Positions 8,568 through 15,842 of a stretch of 42,459 nt of DNA are shown piece after piece. This DNA is from Candidatus Gastranaerophilales bacterium (GTDB lineage: Bacteria > Cyanobacteriota > Vampirovibrionia > Gastranaerophilales > Gastranaerophilaceae). A model generated the notes under the pieces. The model did not search any database. It was not told the origin of the DNA and was given only the letters and a program-made list of their open reading frames with translations. Positions within the stretch are counted from its first letter, which is position 1. The number at the start of each line of letters is the position of its first letter. The stretch lies in the NCBI GenBank assembly GCA_944325145.1, contig CALYDL010000016.1, forward strand, positions 1 through 42,459, given 5' to 3'. The position numbers were made by a program, and so were the translations under genes.

Positions 8568-9272
8568 TTATTTTGTGGAATTTTCATCCACTAACCCCTC
8601 TTTTATGGCTTTAACAGCCGCTTGAACCCTGTCATCCACACAAAGTTTTTGCAAAATTGAACAAACATGGGCCTTTGCTGTGTGAACAGAAACAATAAGT
8701 TCAGATGCAATTTCAGTGTTTGATTTTCCCTTAACAAGTAATCTTAAAACCTCTTGTTCTCTTTCCGTTAAATGCCCTTTATCATCTTTTGTTTCTTGCT
8801 TATAAATTAATTGGGTATTTTCAGGCCTTGGGAAAATTTTAAGCGCAGTTTTACAAACATTAGGGTCTAGCCAGCAAGCGCCTTGGTTTACTTGTTTAAT
8901 AACATCTGCCAAAGTATCAGGGTCAATATCTTTCATGCAATACCCTGTTGCCCCTGCCCCTAATGATGCCATTACTTCTTCTTCTCTGTCATGAGATGTT
9001 AAAATGATTACTTTTATATCTTTTTTGTTAGTATTATTTTCCATAATTTTCATAGTAGCTTCCAAACCGTTCATATCAGGAAGCCCCAAATCCATAATGA
9101 CAACATCGGGCGCTTTTTGTTCTATCATTTTAAGGGCATCTTCTGCATTTTCAGCTTCATTTATAACTTCAATTTCATCGTGTTGATTTAAAGCGCACCT
9201 TAAACCAACCCTTGTTAATTTATAATCTTCAACAATCATTACTTTAATAGGCGCCACGCTTAACGTCGTCAT
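8568..9272 (-). CDS. NarL/FixJ-type response regulator
   Basis: This is a two-domain transcription factor controlled by phosphorylation. The receiver domain (residues 8-125) has the acidic pair E15-D16, the phospho-acceptor D61 in VVIMDLGLPDMNG, and the LTSHD and YCMKD motifs for Thr/Ser and Lys. The output domain is a LuxR-type HTH (LTEREQEVLRLLVKGKSNTEIA, then VSVHTAKAHVCSILQKL). The C-terminal VDDRVQAAVKAIKEGLV matches many cyanobacterial NarL-family regulators. No histidine kinase is adjacent, so its partner is unknown. It is monocistronic, with its own terminator downstream and a palindrome about 110 bases upstream. Confidence 0.93.
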   Translation of the reverse strand: MTTLSVAPIKVMIVEDYKLTRVGLRCALNQHDEIEVINEAENAEDALKMIEQKAPDVVIMDLGLPDMNGLEATMKIMENNTNKKDIKVIILTSHDREEEVMASLGAGATGYCMKDIDPDTLADVIKQVNQGACWLDPNVCKTALKIFPRPENTQLIYKQETKDDKGHLTEREQEVLRLLVKGKSNTEIASELIVSVHTAKAHVCSILQKLCVDDRVQAAVKAIKEGLVDENSTK

Positions 9273-9380
9273 TTTTTTCTCCTTTTCGTTTTAAAAAGTA
9301 TAATATCCTTTATGGCCTGTTGTTACTACCTTTTTGGTTATTTGAACTAATTTTATAATTCATTTTCGAAATTTAATATT

Positions 9381-9392
9381 GCCCAATTGGGC
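9381..9392. promoter_or_regulatory. Perfect 12-bp palindrome upstream of the response regulator
   Basis: GCCCAATTGGGC is self-complementary over its whole length and lies about 110 bases before the response-regulator start. It could be an operator for that regulator or another dimeric factor. Chance is not excluded. Confidence 0.35.
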
Positions 9393-9573
9393 AGTTTAAT
9401 TAACAAAAAGGATAGAAAAATAACAAAAAAATGCCCCATAATGTTCATTATGTTGCATTCAAGTTCTATAACCTTATATTATCATTATTTTAACCTTTGT
9501 TCAATACTTGGTTTTTTATTATTTTTTAAATTTTTAAATTCCTTTCATTCAATAATATTGCCCCATTTCACCT

Positions 9574-9605
9574 AAACGCAACAAATTGAACATTTTGTTG
9601 CGTTT
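9574..9605. repeat. Perfect 12-bp stem-loop
   Basis: AAACGCAACAAA (9574-9585) and TTTGTTGCGTTT (9594-9605) enclose an 8-base loop. No T-run follows on either strand, so it is not a standard terminator. It stands 30 bases before the 150-nt structured element. Confidence 0.5.
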
Positions 9606-9635
9606 GAAATAATCGCACATTAAAAGCAAACAAAC

Positions 9636-9785
9636 CTTTTAAAATCATCTGTCTTTACCGAAAGGTGAAGTGGAGGGGCGGGAGTGACCTTTTTTAGGTT
9701 TAACATATCACTTTTAAAATTAATCTTCTTAATTAGTAACGCAGCCCCGACTCTGAACGACTGAGGGGACAGATGATTTTAAAAG
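9636..9785. ncRNA. Candidate structured RNA or miniature element bounded by an 18-bp inverted repeat
   Basis: CTTTTAAAATCATCTGTC (9636-9653) and its exact complement (9768-9785) close a 114-nt interior. Inside are a small hairpin TTACC-GAAA-GGTGA with a GNRA tetraloop (9654-9667), a GACCT/AGGTT stem, and a GC-rich segment (GGAGGGGCGGGAG, with GCAGCCCCGACTC later). CTTTTAAAAT recurs at 9711-9720, so the closing strand has two possible partners, as in RNA switches. The interior is far more GC-rich than the surrounding sequence. No known riboswitch, SRP RNA, tmRNA or RNase P signature was recognised. A 6S-like RNA, a leader RNA of the prepilin gene or a MITE all remain possible. Confidence 0.5.
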
Positions 9786-9818
9786 ATAAGACTAAACTTA
9801 TTCACTAAGCCTTGTTTT

Positions 9819-9893
9819 CTTTTCTTTTTGGTTCGTTTTTCTTTTCTTTGATAGGCGCATGAAAAAAGAAAAGAAAAATGAACAAAAGAAAAA
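9819..9893. repeat. Long pyrimidine/purine inverted repeat before the prepilin gene
   Basis: A T/C-rich arm (about 9819-9849) is almost exactly complementary to an A/G-rich arm (9861-9893), with one G-T wobble and one bulge. Together they form a stem of roughly 28 bp around GATAGGCGCAT. It ends about 37 bases before the prepilin ATG. Similar mirror-type palindromes occur as dispersed intergenic repeats in other bacteria. Here only one copy is visible. Confidence 0.6.
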
Positions 9894-9930
9894 AAATAAA
9901 TAAAAAAATAAAAGAATGAAAGGATAGTTT

Positions 9931-10659
9931 ATGAAAAAAAGAGGTTTTACACTGGCAGAAGTTTTAATAACTTTAGCTATCATTGGCGTTGTTGCTGCAA
10001 TTTCTATACCATCTGTAATAAGTAATTCCCAACAACAAGAATTTAAAACAGGCCTAAGAAAGGCAGTTTCTGTTTTAAATAGTGCCATTACAATGAATAT
10101 GGCAATAGATGGCGAAAGCCCATATGATAATGCGAATTTATTCGGGTATTTAATGAAACACATGGCAGTAATTAAAAGCACATCCCAAAGGGATAAAATA
10201 TTTTTCGTTTCAGACCCAAGAGGTTCATATGCAAATAGTGCTTTCTATACAACGGATGGTATGCGATTTGAATTTAGAAATGGAGCAAAACATACTTATT
10301 TTAAATTATACGAATCGGGCATTTATCTTTGTGATGCTGCTGTTGGCGGTTCACCATTTCAATATGATGACGGCCCGGCCGAATCTTGCGGCGGCTGCGG
10401 GTCTTATGGTTTAAATAGCAATGTAGATAAAACCACAAAAACCCCTTGCATTATTGCGGTTGATGTTAATGGCGACAGAAAGCCAAACCCTGCAAATGTT
10501 AACTGCATGTCGCATGCATGCTCAAAACCTTTCAAATATTCTGACCCCATGGGCTTAAAATTAACCGATATGTTCACTATTATGATAACAGACAAACAAG
10601 CAATTCCTTATGGTGTTGCGGCACAAAGGGCTATGTATCAGGCACAGGCTAAAAAATAA
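9931..10659 (+). CDS. Type IV prepilin-like / type II secretion pseudopilin protein
   Basis: The N-terminus is a textbook class III signal: KKRG before F-T-L-A-E, with the Glu at mature position 5 and a hydrophobic helix (VLITLAIIGVVAAISIP) that both anchors the precursor and forms the filament core. Prepilin peptidase would cut after the Gly. The remaining 210 residues form a globular head with several Cys (CDAAVGG, CGGCG, CMSHACS) and an Asp-rich segment AVDVNGDRKPN, which is typical of calcium-binding pseudopilin heads. Genes with this leader are very numerous in gut Melainabacteria. It is monocistronic, preceded by a GAAAGGA ribosome site. It could be a pilus subunit or a secretion pseudopilin. 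Confidence 0.85.
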   Translation: MKKRGFTLAEVLITLAIIGVVAAISIPSVISNSQQQEFKTGLRKAVSVLNSAITMNMAIDGESPYDNANLFGYLMKHMAVIKSTSQRDKIFFVSDPRGSYANSAFYTTDGMRFEFRNGAKHTYFKLYESGIYLCDAAVGGSPFQYDDGPAESCGGCGSYGLNSNVDKTTKTPCIIAVDVNGDRKPNPANVNCMSHACSKPFKYSDPMGLKLTDMFTIMITDKQAIPYGVAAQRAMYQAQAKK

Positions 10660-11010
10660 TTCTCTTGGATTTTACTAGCGGTTCAAGCCGAGCAACTTCA
10701 TTTCAAAAGTGCTAAATGCACTTTTTCCATTCCGTTCGGCTTTCACATTGGCGGGTTACAGGCTTCGCCTTTCACCCTACGTAAAATCCGCTATCTTTTC
10801 ATTTGCCCCTTCTCTAAGGGGCTTTTTTTAATTTTAAACTCGTAAGTTGGGGTTTCTACCCCAACTTAACTGTTGGGCTAAAAGCCCAACCTACTTTCTT
10901 TTGTTCACTTTCACTAACGTTTTCGCTCACAAGCTTTGATTATCCTACGTCGCCATTCAACAGTTTCGGTTTGTGTCGGGTTCATTACCCACTAAAACCT
11001 ACACTCTGGC
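10660..11010. other. 351-bp gene-free region rich in nested hairpins
   Basis: No gene is seen. GGATTTTAC (10667-10675) pairs with GTAAAATCC (10781-10789), and inside this AAGCCGA pairs with TCGGCTT and AAAGTGC with GCACTTT, giving a branched fold of about 120 nt. Downstream are the terminator at 10805 and two further perfect hairpins: AAGTTGGGGT with ACCCCAACTT around 10846-10869, and TTGGGCT-AAA-AGCCCAA around 10874-10890. This density of stems suggests intergenic repeat elements rather than random sequence. Confidence 0.55.
10805..10829 (+). terminator. Rho-independent terminator downstream of the prepilin gene
   Basis: GCCCCTT (10805-10811) pairs with AAGGGGC (10816-10822) around a 4-base loop and is followed by seven T. 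It lies 146 bases past the prepilin stop, so the transcript would include the nested hairpins. Confidence 0.9.
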
Positions 11011-12000
11011 TTACGCTTTCTTAAAGCCCTTATCTTTTGCAATAGTTCTTCCCATTTTTATTATTTTTTCTTCCAAAAGTTTTTTATAATCATCTTCTTT
11101 ATTGTTCAAATTTTCTTTTCCGGGGTAAATTTCATATTTTTCTTTATAATCAGAATTTGTTATATTTGGCATAATAACATTAGCGCCCGATTTTAAGGCA
11201 ATCATTCTTCCTTCTTTATTAATAACTTCCATAGCAGTTGTTGCGGGAATGTTAATTTTTGGCATCATTATTCTTGTTATTGCCATCATTTTTAAGGCTA
11301 AATTAAAATTATTTTCATTTATTTTGCCAAATAAAGGAGTATCAGGATGAGGAATAAAAGGGCCAATACCTATCATATCGCTATCAAGCTTTTTATAAAA
11401 TAAAATATCATCAGCCAAACTTTCAATTGTTTGATTTGGAAGCCCCACAAGAGAACCTGTTCCTGTTTCATAGCCCAATTCTTTTAAATTATAAAGACAG
11501 TTAATTCTGTTTTTAAAATCCATATTTGGGTGAAACTTTTTATATAAAGCTTCATCTGTTGTTTCAATTCGAAGCAAAAACCTGTCAGCACCAGCTTTTT
11601 TTAATTCCCTATATTCTTCTTTTGTTTTTTCGCCAATGCTTAATGTAAGAGCAACATCAAACTTTTTAATTTCTTCAACAATTTTTGTTAATTTTTTAAT
11701 ATTAAAAAAATCATCTTCGCCTGATTGTAAAACTATTGTTTTATAGCCGGCTTCTACCCCCAATTTTGCCGTTTTTATAATTTCATCTTCATCTAATCTG
11801 TATCTTTCAACATTTTTATTATCTCGCCTGATTCCGCAATAAAAGCAGTTTCTTTTACAAATATTTGAAAATTCAATTAACCCTCTTAAGTGAATTTCAT
11901 CACCAACATTTTCTTTTCTTATTTTATCCGCCCTTAAAAAAAGTTCCTCACCGGATGAAACCAATAAATCAACAATTTCTTTTTTATCTAAATCAGCCAT
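11011..12000 (-). CDS. hydE: [FeFe]-hydrogenase H-cluster radical SAM maturase HydE
   Basis: HydE is a radical S-adenosylmethionine enzyme that works with HydF and HydG to build the dithiomethylamine-bridged di-iron site of [FeFe]-hydrogenase. The 4Fe-4S cluster ligands are C48, C52 and C55 in NICKRNCFYCGIRR. Other HydE-type landmarks are VLQSGED, LRIETTDEALYKKFHP, GSLVGLPNQTIESLADDI and GPFIPHPDTPL. Biotin synthase and PylB are relatives, but the IGPFIPHPDTP motif and the 329-residue length favour HydE. It stands alone on the minus strand. It implies a hydrogen-evolving fermentative anaerobe, though no hydrogenase gene is in the window. Confidence 0.9.
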   Translation of the reverse strand: MADLDKKEIVDLLVSSGEELFLRADKIRKENVGDEIHLRGLIEFSNICKRNCFYCGIRRDNKNVERYRLDEDEIIKTAKLGVEAGYKTIVLQSGEDDFFNIKKLTKIVEEIKKFDVALTLSIGEKTKEEYRELKKAGADRFLLRIETTDEALYKKFHPNMDFKNRINCLYNLKELGYETGTGSLVGLPNQTIESLADDILFYKKLDSDMIGIGPFIPHPDTPLFGKINENNFNLALKMMAITRIMMPKINIPATTAMEVINKEGRMIALKSGANVIMPNITNSDYKEKYEIYPGKENLNNKEDDYKKLLEEKIIKMGRTIAKDKGFKKA

Positions 12001-12099
12001 AGTTTAAATATTACCACACAAAAAGGATGAATAATTCATATAAACGATTAAAAAAAGTGAATTATAAACTATTATTGTTCTTGAAATACGAGGTAGTTT

Positions 12100-12684
12100 A
12101 TGAGTTTATCTTTACAAATTATTATAGGTTTAACAATTGGGCTTATTTTGGGCTTTTTTACAATCATTGCAACCATAAACAAAAAAGAACAAGAGCTTAT
12201 CTTAACTTGGAACAATTTATCGGATGCTTTAAATATAAGATATTTAAAATTAAAAAATGTTCTTAATTTTTTAAAAAACCATATGAAAAATTTTCACAGT
12301 GAAATAAACAAATTAATTGAAATGTGCGACAGTTCAATTGAAAGCGACCCTTCCATAAAAAATATTTCAAAAAAACTTCAAGACGAAAACAATATAAACT
12401 ACACTCTTGAAAACATTAAATATAATATGCAAAATTTCCCCTCAATTGAACAAGACACAGAAATTCAAAGTGCTTTAAATGCAATTATTGAAAGCGAATA
12501 TAATGTAGGCGAAGCAATTAGAATTTACAATGCAAAAAACCTTGAATATAAAGTTTTATTGGATACTTTCCCAATTTCTCTTGTGGCGTGGGTTTTAAAC
12601 AAAAATCAAGATGAAATAATTTCTTTTAACGTTGCAAACGTTGAAGAATTTGGCGACAACTACATTGATGAAGATGAAATTTAA
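12100..12684 (+). CDS. LemA-family membrane-anchored protein
   Basis: The protein has one N-terminal membrane segment (IIIGLTIGLILGFFTIIATI, residues 7-26) with a helical domain after it. The family pattern is seen in the first helix (WNNLSDALNIRYLKLKNVLNFL) and especially the end: ESEYNVGEAIRIYNAKNLEY followed by FPISLVAWVLN, as in LemA proteins (A-x-x-x-YN-x-x-V-x-x-YN, FP-x-x-x-x-A). The biochemical role of LemA is not well defined. It is preceded by an ACGAGGT ribosome-like site and not obviously linked to minC, which starts 100 bases later. Divergence in the first half lowers confidence. Confidence 0.72.
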   Translation: MSLSLQIIIGLTIGLILGFFTIIATINKKEQELILTWNNLSDALNIRYLKLKNVLNFLKNHMKNFHSEINKLIEMCDSSIESDPSIKNISKKLQDENNINYTLENIKYNMQNFPSIEQDTEIQSALNAIIESEYNVGEAIRIYNAKNLEYKVLLDTFPISLVAWVLNKNQDEIISFNVANVEEFGDNYIDEDEI

Positions 12685-12786
12685 TTAAACCTTATTTAAG
12701 GTAAACCTTCTTTACAAATAATTGTTTTTAAACCCCTTTTATGTCATGGTTTTTATCATAAATATATAAAAAAGCGGGTTTATAAA

Positions 12787-13707
12787 ATGCAAAACATTGA
12801 AAATATTTATGAAATTGACCTGTCTTCAATTGAAGACCCTAAAATGCTTGCAGATAGCGTTATTGCAGCGCTTGAAGATGAAAAAGCAAAAAACGCATCA
12901 ATTAAATTAAAATTGGGCGACAACAAAGTTAACCAATCACAAATGGTTTTTATTAAATCTTTAATTGAAAGCTACGGTTCAAAACTAAATTTTGTTGAAA
13001 CATCTAATGTTTTAATTAAAGATATTTGCTTAGAAATGGGTATTGAAGCTTCTAAAGAAAGGCCTGAATTAATTTCTATTTCAAGCGAATCTTTTAACGA
13101 TATTCAAAATGCAAAATTAGATGACCTTAGAGAAGAATTTAAAACAGGTTTTGAAAACAAAGAAGAACAGCAAGAAGAAGAAAAACCAAAAGCTGTTGAA
13201 CTTATAAAAAGCGAATCAACAGATGAACCCGAAATTCAAAAACAAGTAATCGGCGTTTACAGAAAAGCTGATGAAAAAGAAAATGCAGAATTTTTGCAAG
13301 ATGAAGAAGTTGATTTTTATGCCGTTCCAACAGATGAAACGGTTGTAATTGATACAAAAGACACAATTTATATAAACCAAACACTAAGAAACGGCCAAAC
13401 CGTTGATTATGATGGCAACGTTGTTATTATAGGCGATTGCCACCCCGGTTCAGAAATTAAAGCAACAGGCGATATAACCGTTTGGGGCGTTTTGGGCTCA
13501 ATTGCTCACGCTGGGGCTAAAGGCAATGTGGAAGCCAAAATAAGGGCGCTAAAAATGAATGCGGTTCAATTAAGAATTGCAAACTGCTATTCAAGACGCC
13601 CTGATGGCGGCAACATTCCATACATTGTTAAATCTTCCACATTTACACCGGAAGAAGCAAGAATAGTTGATGATAATATAGTGCTTTTCAAAATGGCGCA
13701 AAACTAA
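12787..13707 (+). CDS. minC: Septum-site determining protein MinC
   Basis: MinC inhibits FtsZ polymerisation away from mid-cell. The N-terminal 110 residues form a weakly conserved MinC_N-type domain. A charged linker (about 115-190) is rich in Glu and Lys. The C-terminal domain is clear, with the beta-helix repeat pattern QTLRNGQTVDYDGNVVIIGD, then GSEIKATGDITVWGVLGS and AHAGAKGNVEAKI, which binds MinD and self-associates. The family's Arg-Ser-Gly-Gln is here LRNGQ. At 306 residues it is slightly long because of the linker. minD follows after 13 bases with a GGAGAGG ribosome site. Confidence 0.93.
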   Translation: MQNIENIYEIDLSSIEDPKMLADSVIAALEDEKAKNASIKLKLGDNKVNQSQMVFIKSLIESYGSKLNFVETSNVLIKDICLEMGIEASKERPELISISSESFNDIQNAKLDDLREEFKTGFENKEEQQEEEKPKAVELIKSESTDEPEIQKQVIGVYRKADEKENAEFLQDEEVDFYAVPTDETVVIDTKDTIYINQTLRNGQTVDYDGNVVIIGDCHPGSEIKATGDITVWGVLGSIAHAGAKGNVEAKIRALKMNAVQLRIANCYSRRPDGGNIPYIVKSSTFTPEEARIVDDNIVLFKMAQN

Positions 13708-13720
13708 AGGAGAGGAATAA

Positions 13721-14536
13721 ATGACAGGTTCTGTAATAGTAATAACTTCAGGAAAGGGCGGCGTAGGCAAAACTACAACATCTGCTAACATTGGCACAGC
13801 CCTTGCAAAAGACGGTTCAAAAGTCGTTTTAATAGATACAGATATAGGTTTAAGAAACTTAGATTTATTGTTGGGGCTTGAAAACCGCATTGTATATACA
13901 ATTGTAGATGTGGTTGAAGAACGCTGCAAACTTAAACAAGCACTTGTTAAAGATAAAAAGAACCCTAACCTCTGCCTTTTAGCAGCAGCCCAAACAAGAG
14001 ATAAATCCGCAGTAACGGAAGAACAATTAAAAGATATTTGCGAACAATTAAAAGAAGAATTTGATTACATTCTTGTTGATTGCCCCGCAGGCATTGAACA
14101 AGGTTTTCAAAACGCTGTTGCAGGCGCAAACGAAGCAATTGTTGTAACAACGCCTGAAATGTCAGCTGTTCGTGATGCAGATAGAATTATTGGCTTATTG
14201 GAAGCAAAAGAAGAAGTTAAAAAATACAGGCTTCTTGTAAACCGTGTTCGCCCAAATTTGGTTAAAACAAACGATATGATGAGTGTAGATGATGTTGTTG
14301 GAATTTTATCAGCCGAACTTATCGGTGTAATTCCTGAAGATACTGGCATCATCACTTCAACAAACAAAGGGGAACCAATTGTAAACAATGAAAAATCTCT
14401 TGCAGGGCAAGCTTATATGAACGTTGCAAGAAGAATTAAAGGCGAAGAAGTGCCTTTATTGGATATTGACCAACCTACAACTTTCTTTGGAAAGGTTAAA
14501 AAGTTTTTATCTAAGAAAGTGAAGGTATCAAAATGA
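13721..14536 (+). CDS. minD: Septum-site determining ATPase MinD
   Basis: MinD is the membrane-associated ATPase that recruits MinC and oscillates with MinE. The deviant Walker A motif SGKGGVGKTT (residues 9-18), the switch region DTDIGLRNLDLLLGLENR, and VDCPAGIEQGFQNA are diagnostic. The C-terminus (FFGKVKKFLSKKVKVSK) is a basic amphipathic helix, the usual membrane-targeting sequence. It is 271 residues, a standard length. Its last four bases overlap the minE start (ATGA), so the two are translationally coupled. Confidence 0.97.
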   Translation: MTGSVIVITSGKGGVGKTTTSANIGTALAKDGSKVVLIDTDIGLRNLDLLLGLENRIVYTIVDVVEERCKLKQALVKDKKNPNLCLLAAAQTRDKSAVTEEQLKDICEQLKEEFDYILVDCPAGIEQGFQNAVAGANEAIVVTTPEMSAVRDADRIIGLLEAKEEVKKYRLLVNRVRPNLVKTNDMMSVDDVVGILSAELIGVIPEDTGIITSTNKGEPIVNNEKSLAGQAYMNVARRIKGEEVPLLDIDQPTTFFGKVKKFLSKKVKVSK

Positions 14537-15120
14537 GAGATTTATTTCAGGAGCTTTACAACAAGGTTTTAAGCCTTTTTAATTCATCAAAAGAAGAAAT
14601 TAACCCGACAAAAAGTTTAGCCGTAAACAGGTTAAAAACTGTTTTAATGCAAGATAGAGTGGGCTTTTCGGAACGTGCCATTCAAATGCTAAAGGAAGAA
14701 CTTATTGCAACGGTTACAAAATATATGGAAATTGACACGGAAAATTTTGAACTGCAAATAGATGCGATGGATAATTCTAAAACGGTTTTAAATTTGTCAA
14801 TTCCTGTTTTAAGGCCAAAAACAGACGATGAAATTGATACAAACATCAAAGAACAGCAATTAAAAACACAAAGAAAAGCCCAAGAAATTGTTAAAGAGTT
14901 GGAAGGGCTTATAAAAGAAAGAACCCAAGCTTTAATAGACGGCAAAATTGACCCTTCTTTGTTAGAAGAAGCAACCAAAAAAGCTTCACTTGAAGAAGAA
15001 ACAGAAGAAGCTGATTCAAAAGAAGAAACAAATCAAAACGAAAGCGAAGCCGAAAACAAGGAAGAAGCAGAAAATAGCGATAAAGAACCTTCTAAAGAAA
15101 GCGAAAACGCTGTTTCTTAA
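14533..15120 (+). CDS. minE: Cell-division topological factor MinE with long acidic tail
   Basis: MinE displaces MinC from MinD and drives its release from the membrane. Residues 1-95 are typical: an N-terminal amphipathic helix (LFQELYNKVLSLFN), the MinD-contact helix (AVNRLKTVLMQDRVGFS), and the dimerisation strand core up to LSIPVLRP. The protein continues for another 100 residues, first a helical KEQQLKTQRKAQEIV region, then a Glu/Lys/Asn-rich acidic end. Ordinary MinE is about 90-110 residues, so this tail is unusual. Hairpin TAAGGTT/AACCTTA (15129-15145) follows the stop. Confidence 0.93.
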   Translation: MRDLFQELYNKVLSLFNSSKEEINPTKSLAVNRLKTVLMQDRVGFSERAIQMLKEELIATVTKYMEIDTENFELQIDAMDNSKTVLNLSIPVLRPKTDDEIDTNIKEQQLKTQRKAQEIVKELEGLIKERTQALIDGKIDPSLLEEATKKASLEEETEEADSKEETNQNESEAENKEEAENSDKEPSKESENAVS

Positions 15121-15128
15121 ACAAAATG

Positions 15129-15199
15129 TAAGGTTCAAAACCTTATTCAATATACAAAAGCTTGATATTTACCTTTGTTTTATTTAACATAAAGGTAAA
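15129..15199 (+). promoter_or_regulatory. Two hairpins between minE and rplI
   Basis: A perfect 7-bp hairpin, TAAGGTT-caa-AACCTTA (15129-15145), follows minE. TTTACCTTT (15168-15176) then pairs with AAAGGTAAA (15191-15199), ending about 20 bases before the rplI ribosome site. Neither has a convincing T-run. They could attenuate readthrough from minE or be an L9 leader structure. Confidence 0.4.
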
Positions 15200-15230
15200 G
15201 TAAGCAAAATAATTAAAAGGAGAGATATAA

Positions 15231-15731
15231 ATGCAGCTTATATTAAAAAAAGATGTTCAAAACGTAGGCGAAGCAGGCGATTTAATCAATGTTAAAGATG
15301 GTTATGCCAGAAACTATTTATTGCCAAACAATTTAGCTGAAGTTGCAACAGAAGGTGCACTCGGTGCAAGAGAAAGAAACATTCAAAGAATTAAAGCAAA
15401 ATCAGAAAAACTTCATAAAGAAGCGCTTGAAAAAGCAGAAAAAATTGAAAAAATTGAAGTTATTGAATTAAGCGCAAAAGCAGGCGAATCAGGCAAATTA
15501 TTCGGTACAATCACAACCAAAAAACTTGCTGAAGAACTTTTAAATAAAACAGGCGTTGAAGTTGACAGAAAAACAATTATTTTAGACAACCCAATCAACA
15601 AAGTTGGTGAATTTTTGATGACAATTAAATTATCATCAAAAGTTAAAGCTCAATTAAAAGTTGTTGTTTCAGCTTCAGAAACAATTAAAGAAGCAATTGT
15701 TGAAGAAACAACCGAAGAAGAAGCAAAATAA
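15231..15731 (+). CDS. rplI: 50S ribosomal protein L9
   Basis: L9 binds 23S rRNA near the L1 stalk and helps maintain reading frame. The N-terminal domain begins with the family signature QLILKKDVQNVGEAGDLINVKDGYARNYL, followed by the central helix rich in Lys/Glu and the C-terminal domain with AKAGESGKLFGTITTKKLAEEL. The last 15 residues (VEETTEEEAK) are an acidic extension. The ribosome site AAGGAGAG is strong. A terminator follows, so rplI ends the min-side transcript or forms its own unit. Confidence 0.97.
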   Translation: MQLILKKDVQNVGEAGDLINVKDGYARNYLLPNNLAEVATEGALGARERNIQRIKAKSEKLHKEALEKAEKIEKIEVIELSAKAGESGKLFGTITTKKLAEELLNKTGVEVDRKTIILDNPINKVGEFLMTIKLSSKVKAQLKVVVSASETIKEAIVEETTEEEAK

Positions 15732-15750
15732 CTTCATAAAACAAATTTTA

Positions 15751-15781
15751 AAAACTGCCTTTAATCTAAAGGCAGTTTTTT
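15751..15781 (+). terminator. Rho-independent terminator after rplI
   Basis: AAAACTGCCTTTA (15751-15763) pairs with TAAAGGCAGTTTT (15767-15779) around a 3-base loop and runs into a T stretch. Confidence 0.93.
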
Positions 15782-15842
15782 GTTACATATTTTTTAAAAA
15801 GCAAGGCTCTTGGTAGAATAAAAATATTGAAAGGTTAATTTT

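Larger units (their letters stand above)
9273..9930. other. 658-bp gene-free region with several palindromes and a structured element
   Basis: No convincing coding region is seen. From left to right it holds: the promoter side of the response regulator; the perfect palindrome GCCCAATTGGGC at 9381-9392; a perfect 12-bp hairpin AAACGCAACAAA (9574-9585) with TTTGTTGCGTTT (9594-9605); a 150-nt element bounded by an 18-bp inverted repeat (9636-9785); and a long pyrimidine/purine hairpin (9819-9893) directly before the prepilin gene. Confidence 0.7.

Noticed and set aside
9636-9785. An SRP RNA, tmRNA or RNase P RNA
   Set aside because: None of the universal motifs (SRP GGAAGGAAGCAGC-like loop, tmRNA Ala acceptor end, RNase P P4 elements) is found.
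9798-10181. A minus-strand coding region across the prepilin start
   Set aside because: It is antisense to the prepilin gene and owes its Phe/Ser-rich end to the pyrimidine/purine hairpin.
15000-15187. A small Lys-rich gene overlapping the end of minE
   Set aside because: It is a frame-shifted reading of the Glu/Lys-rich minE tail with no own ribosome site.
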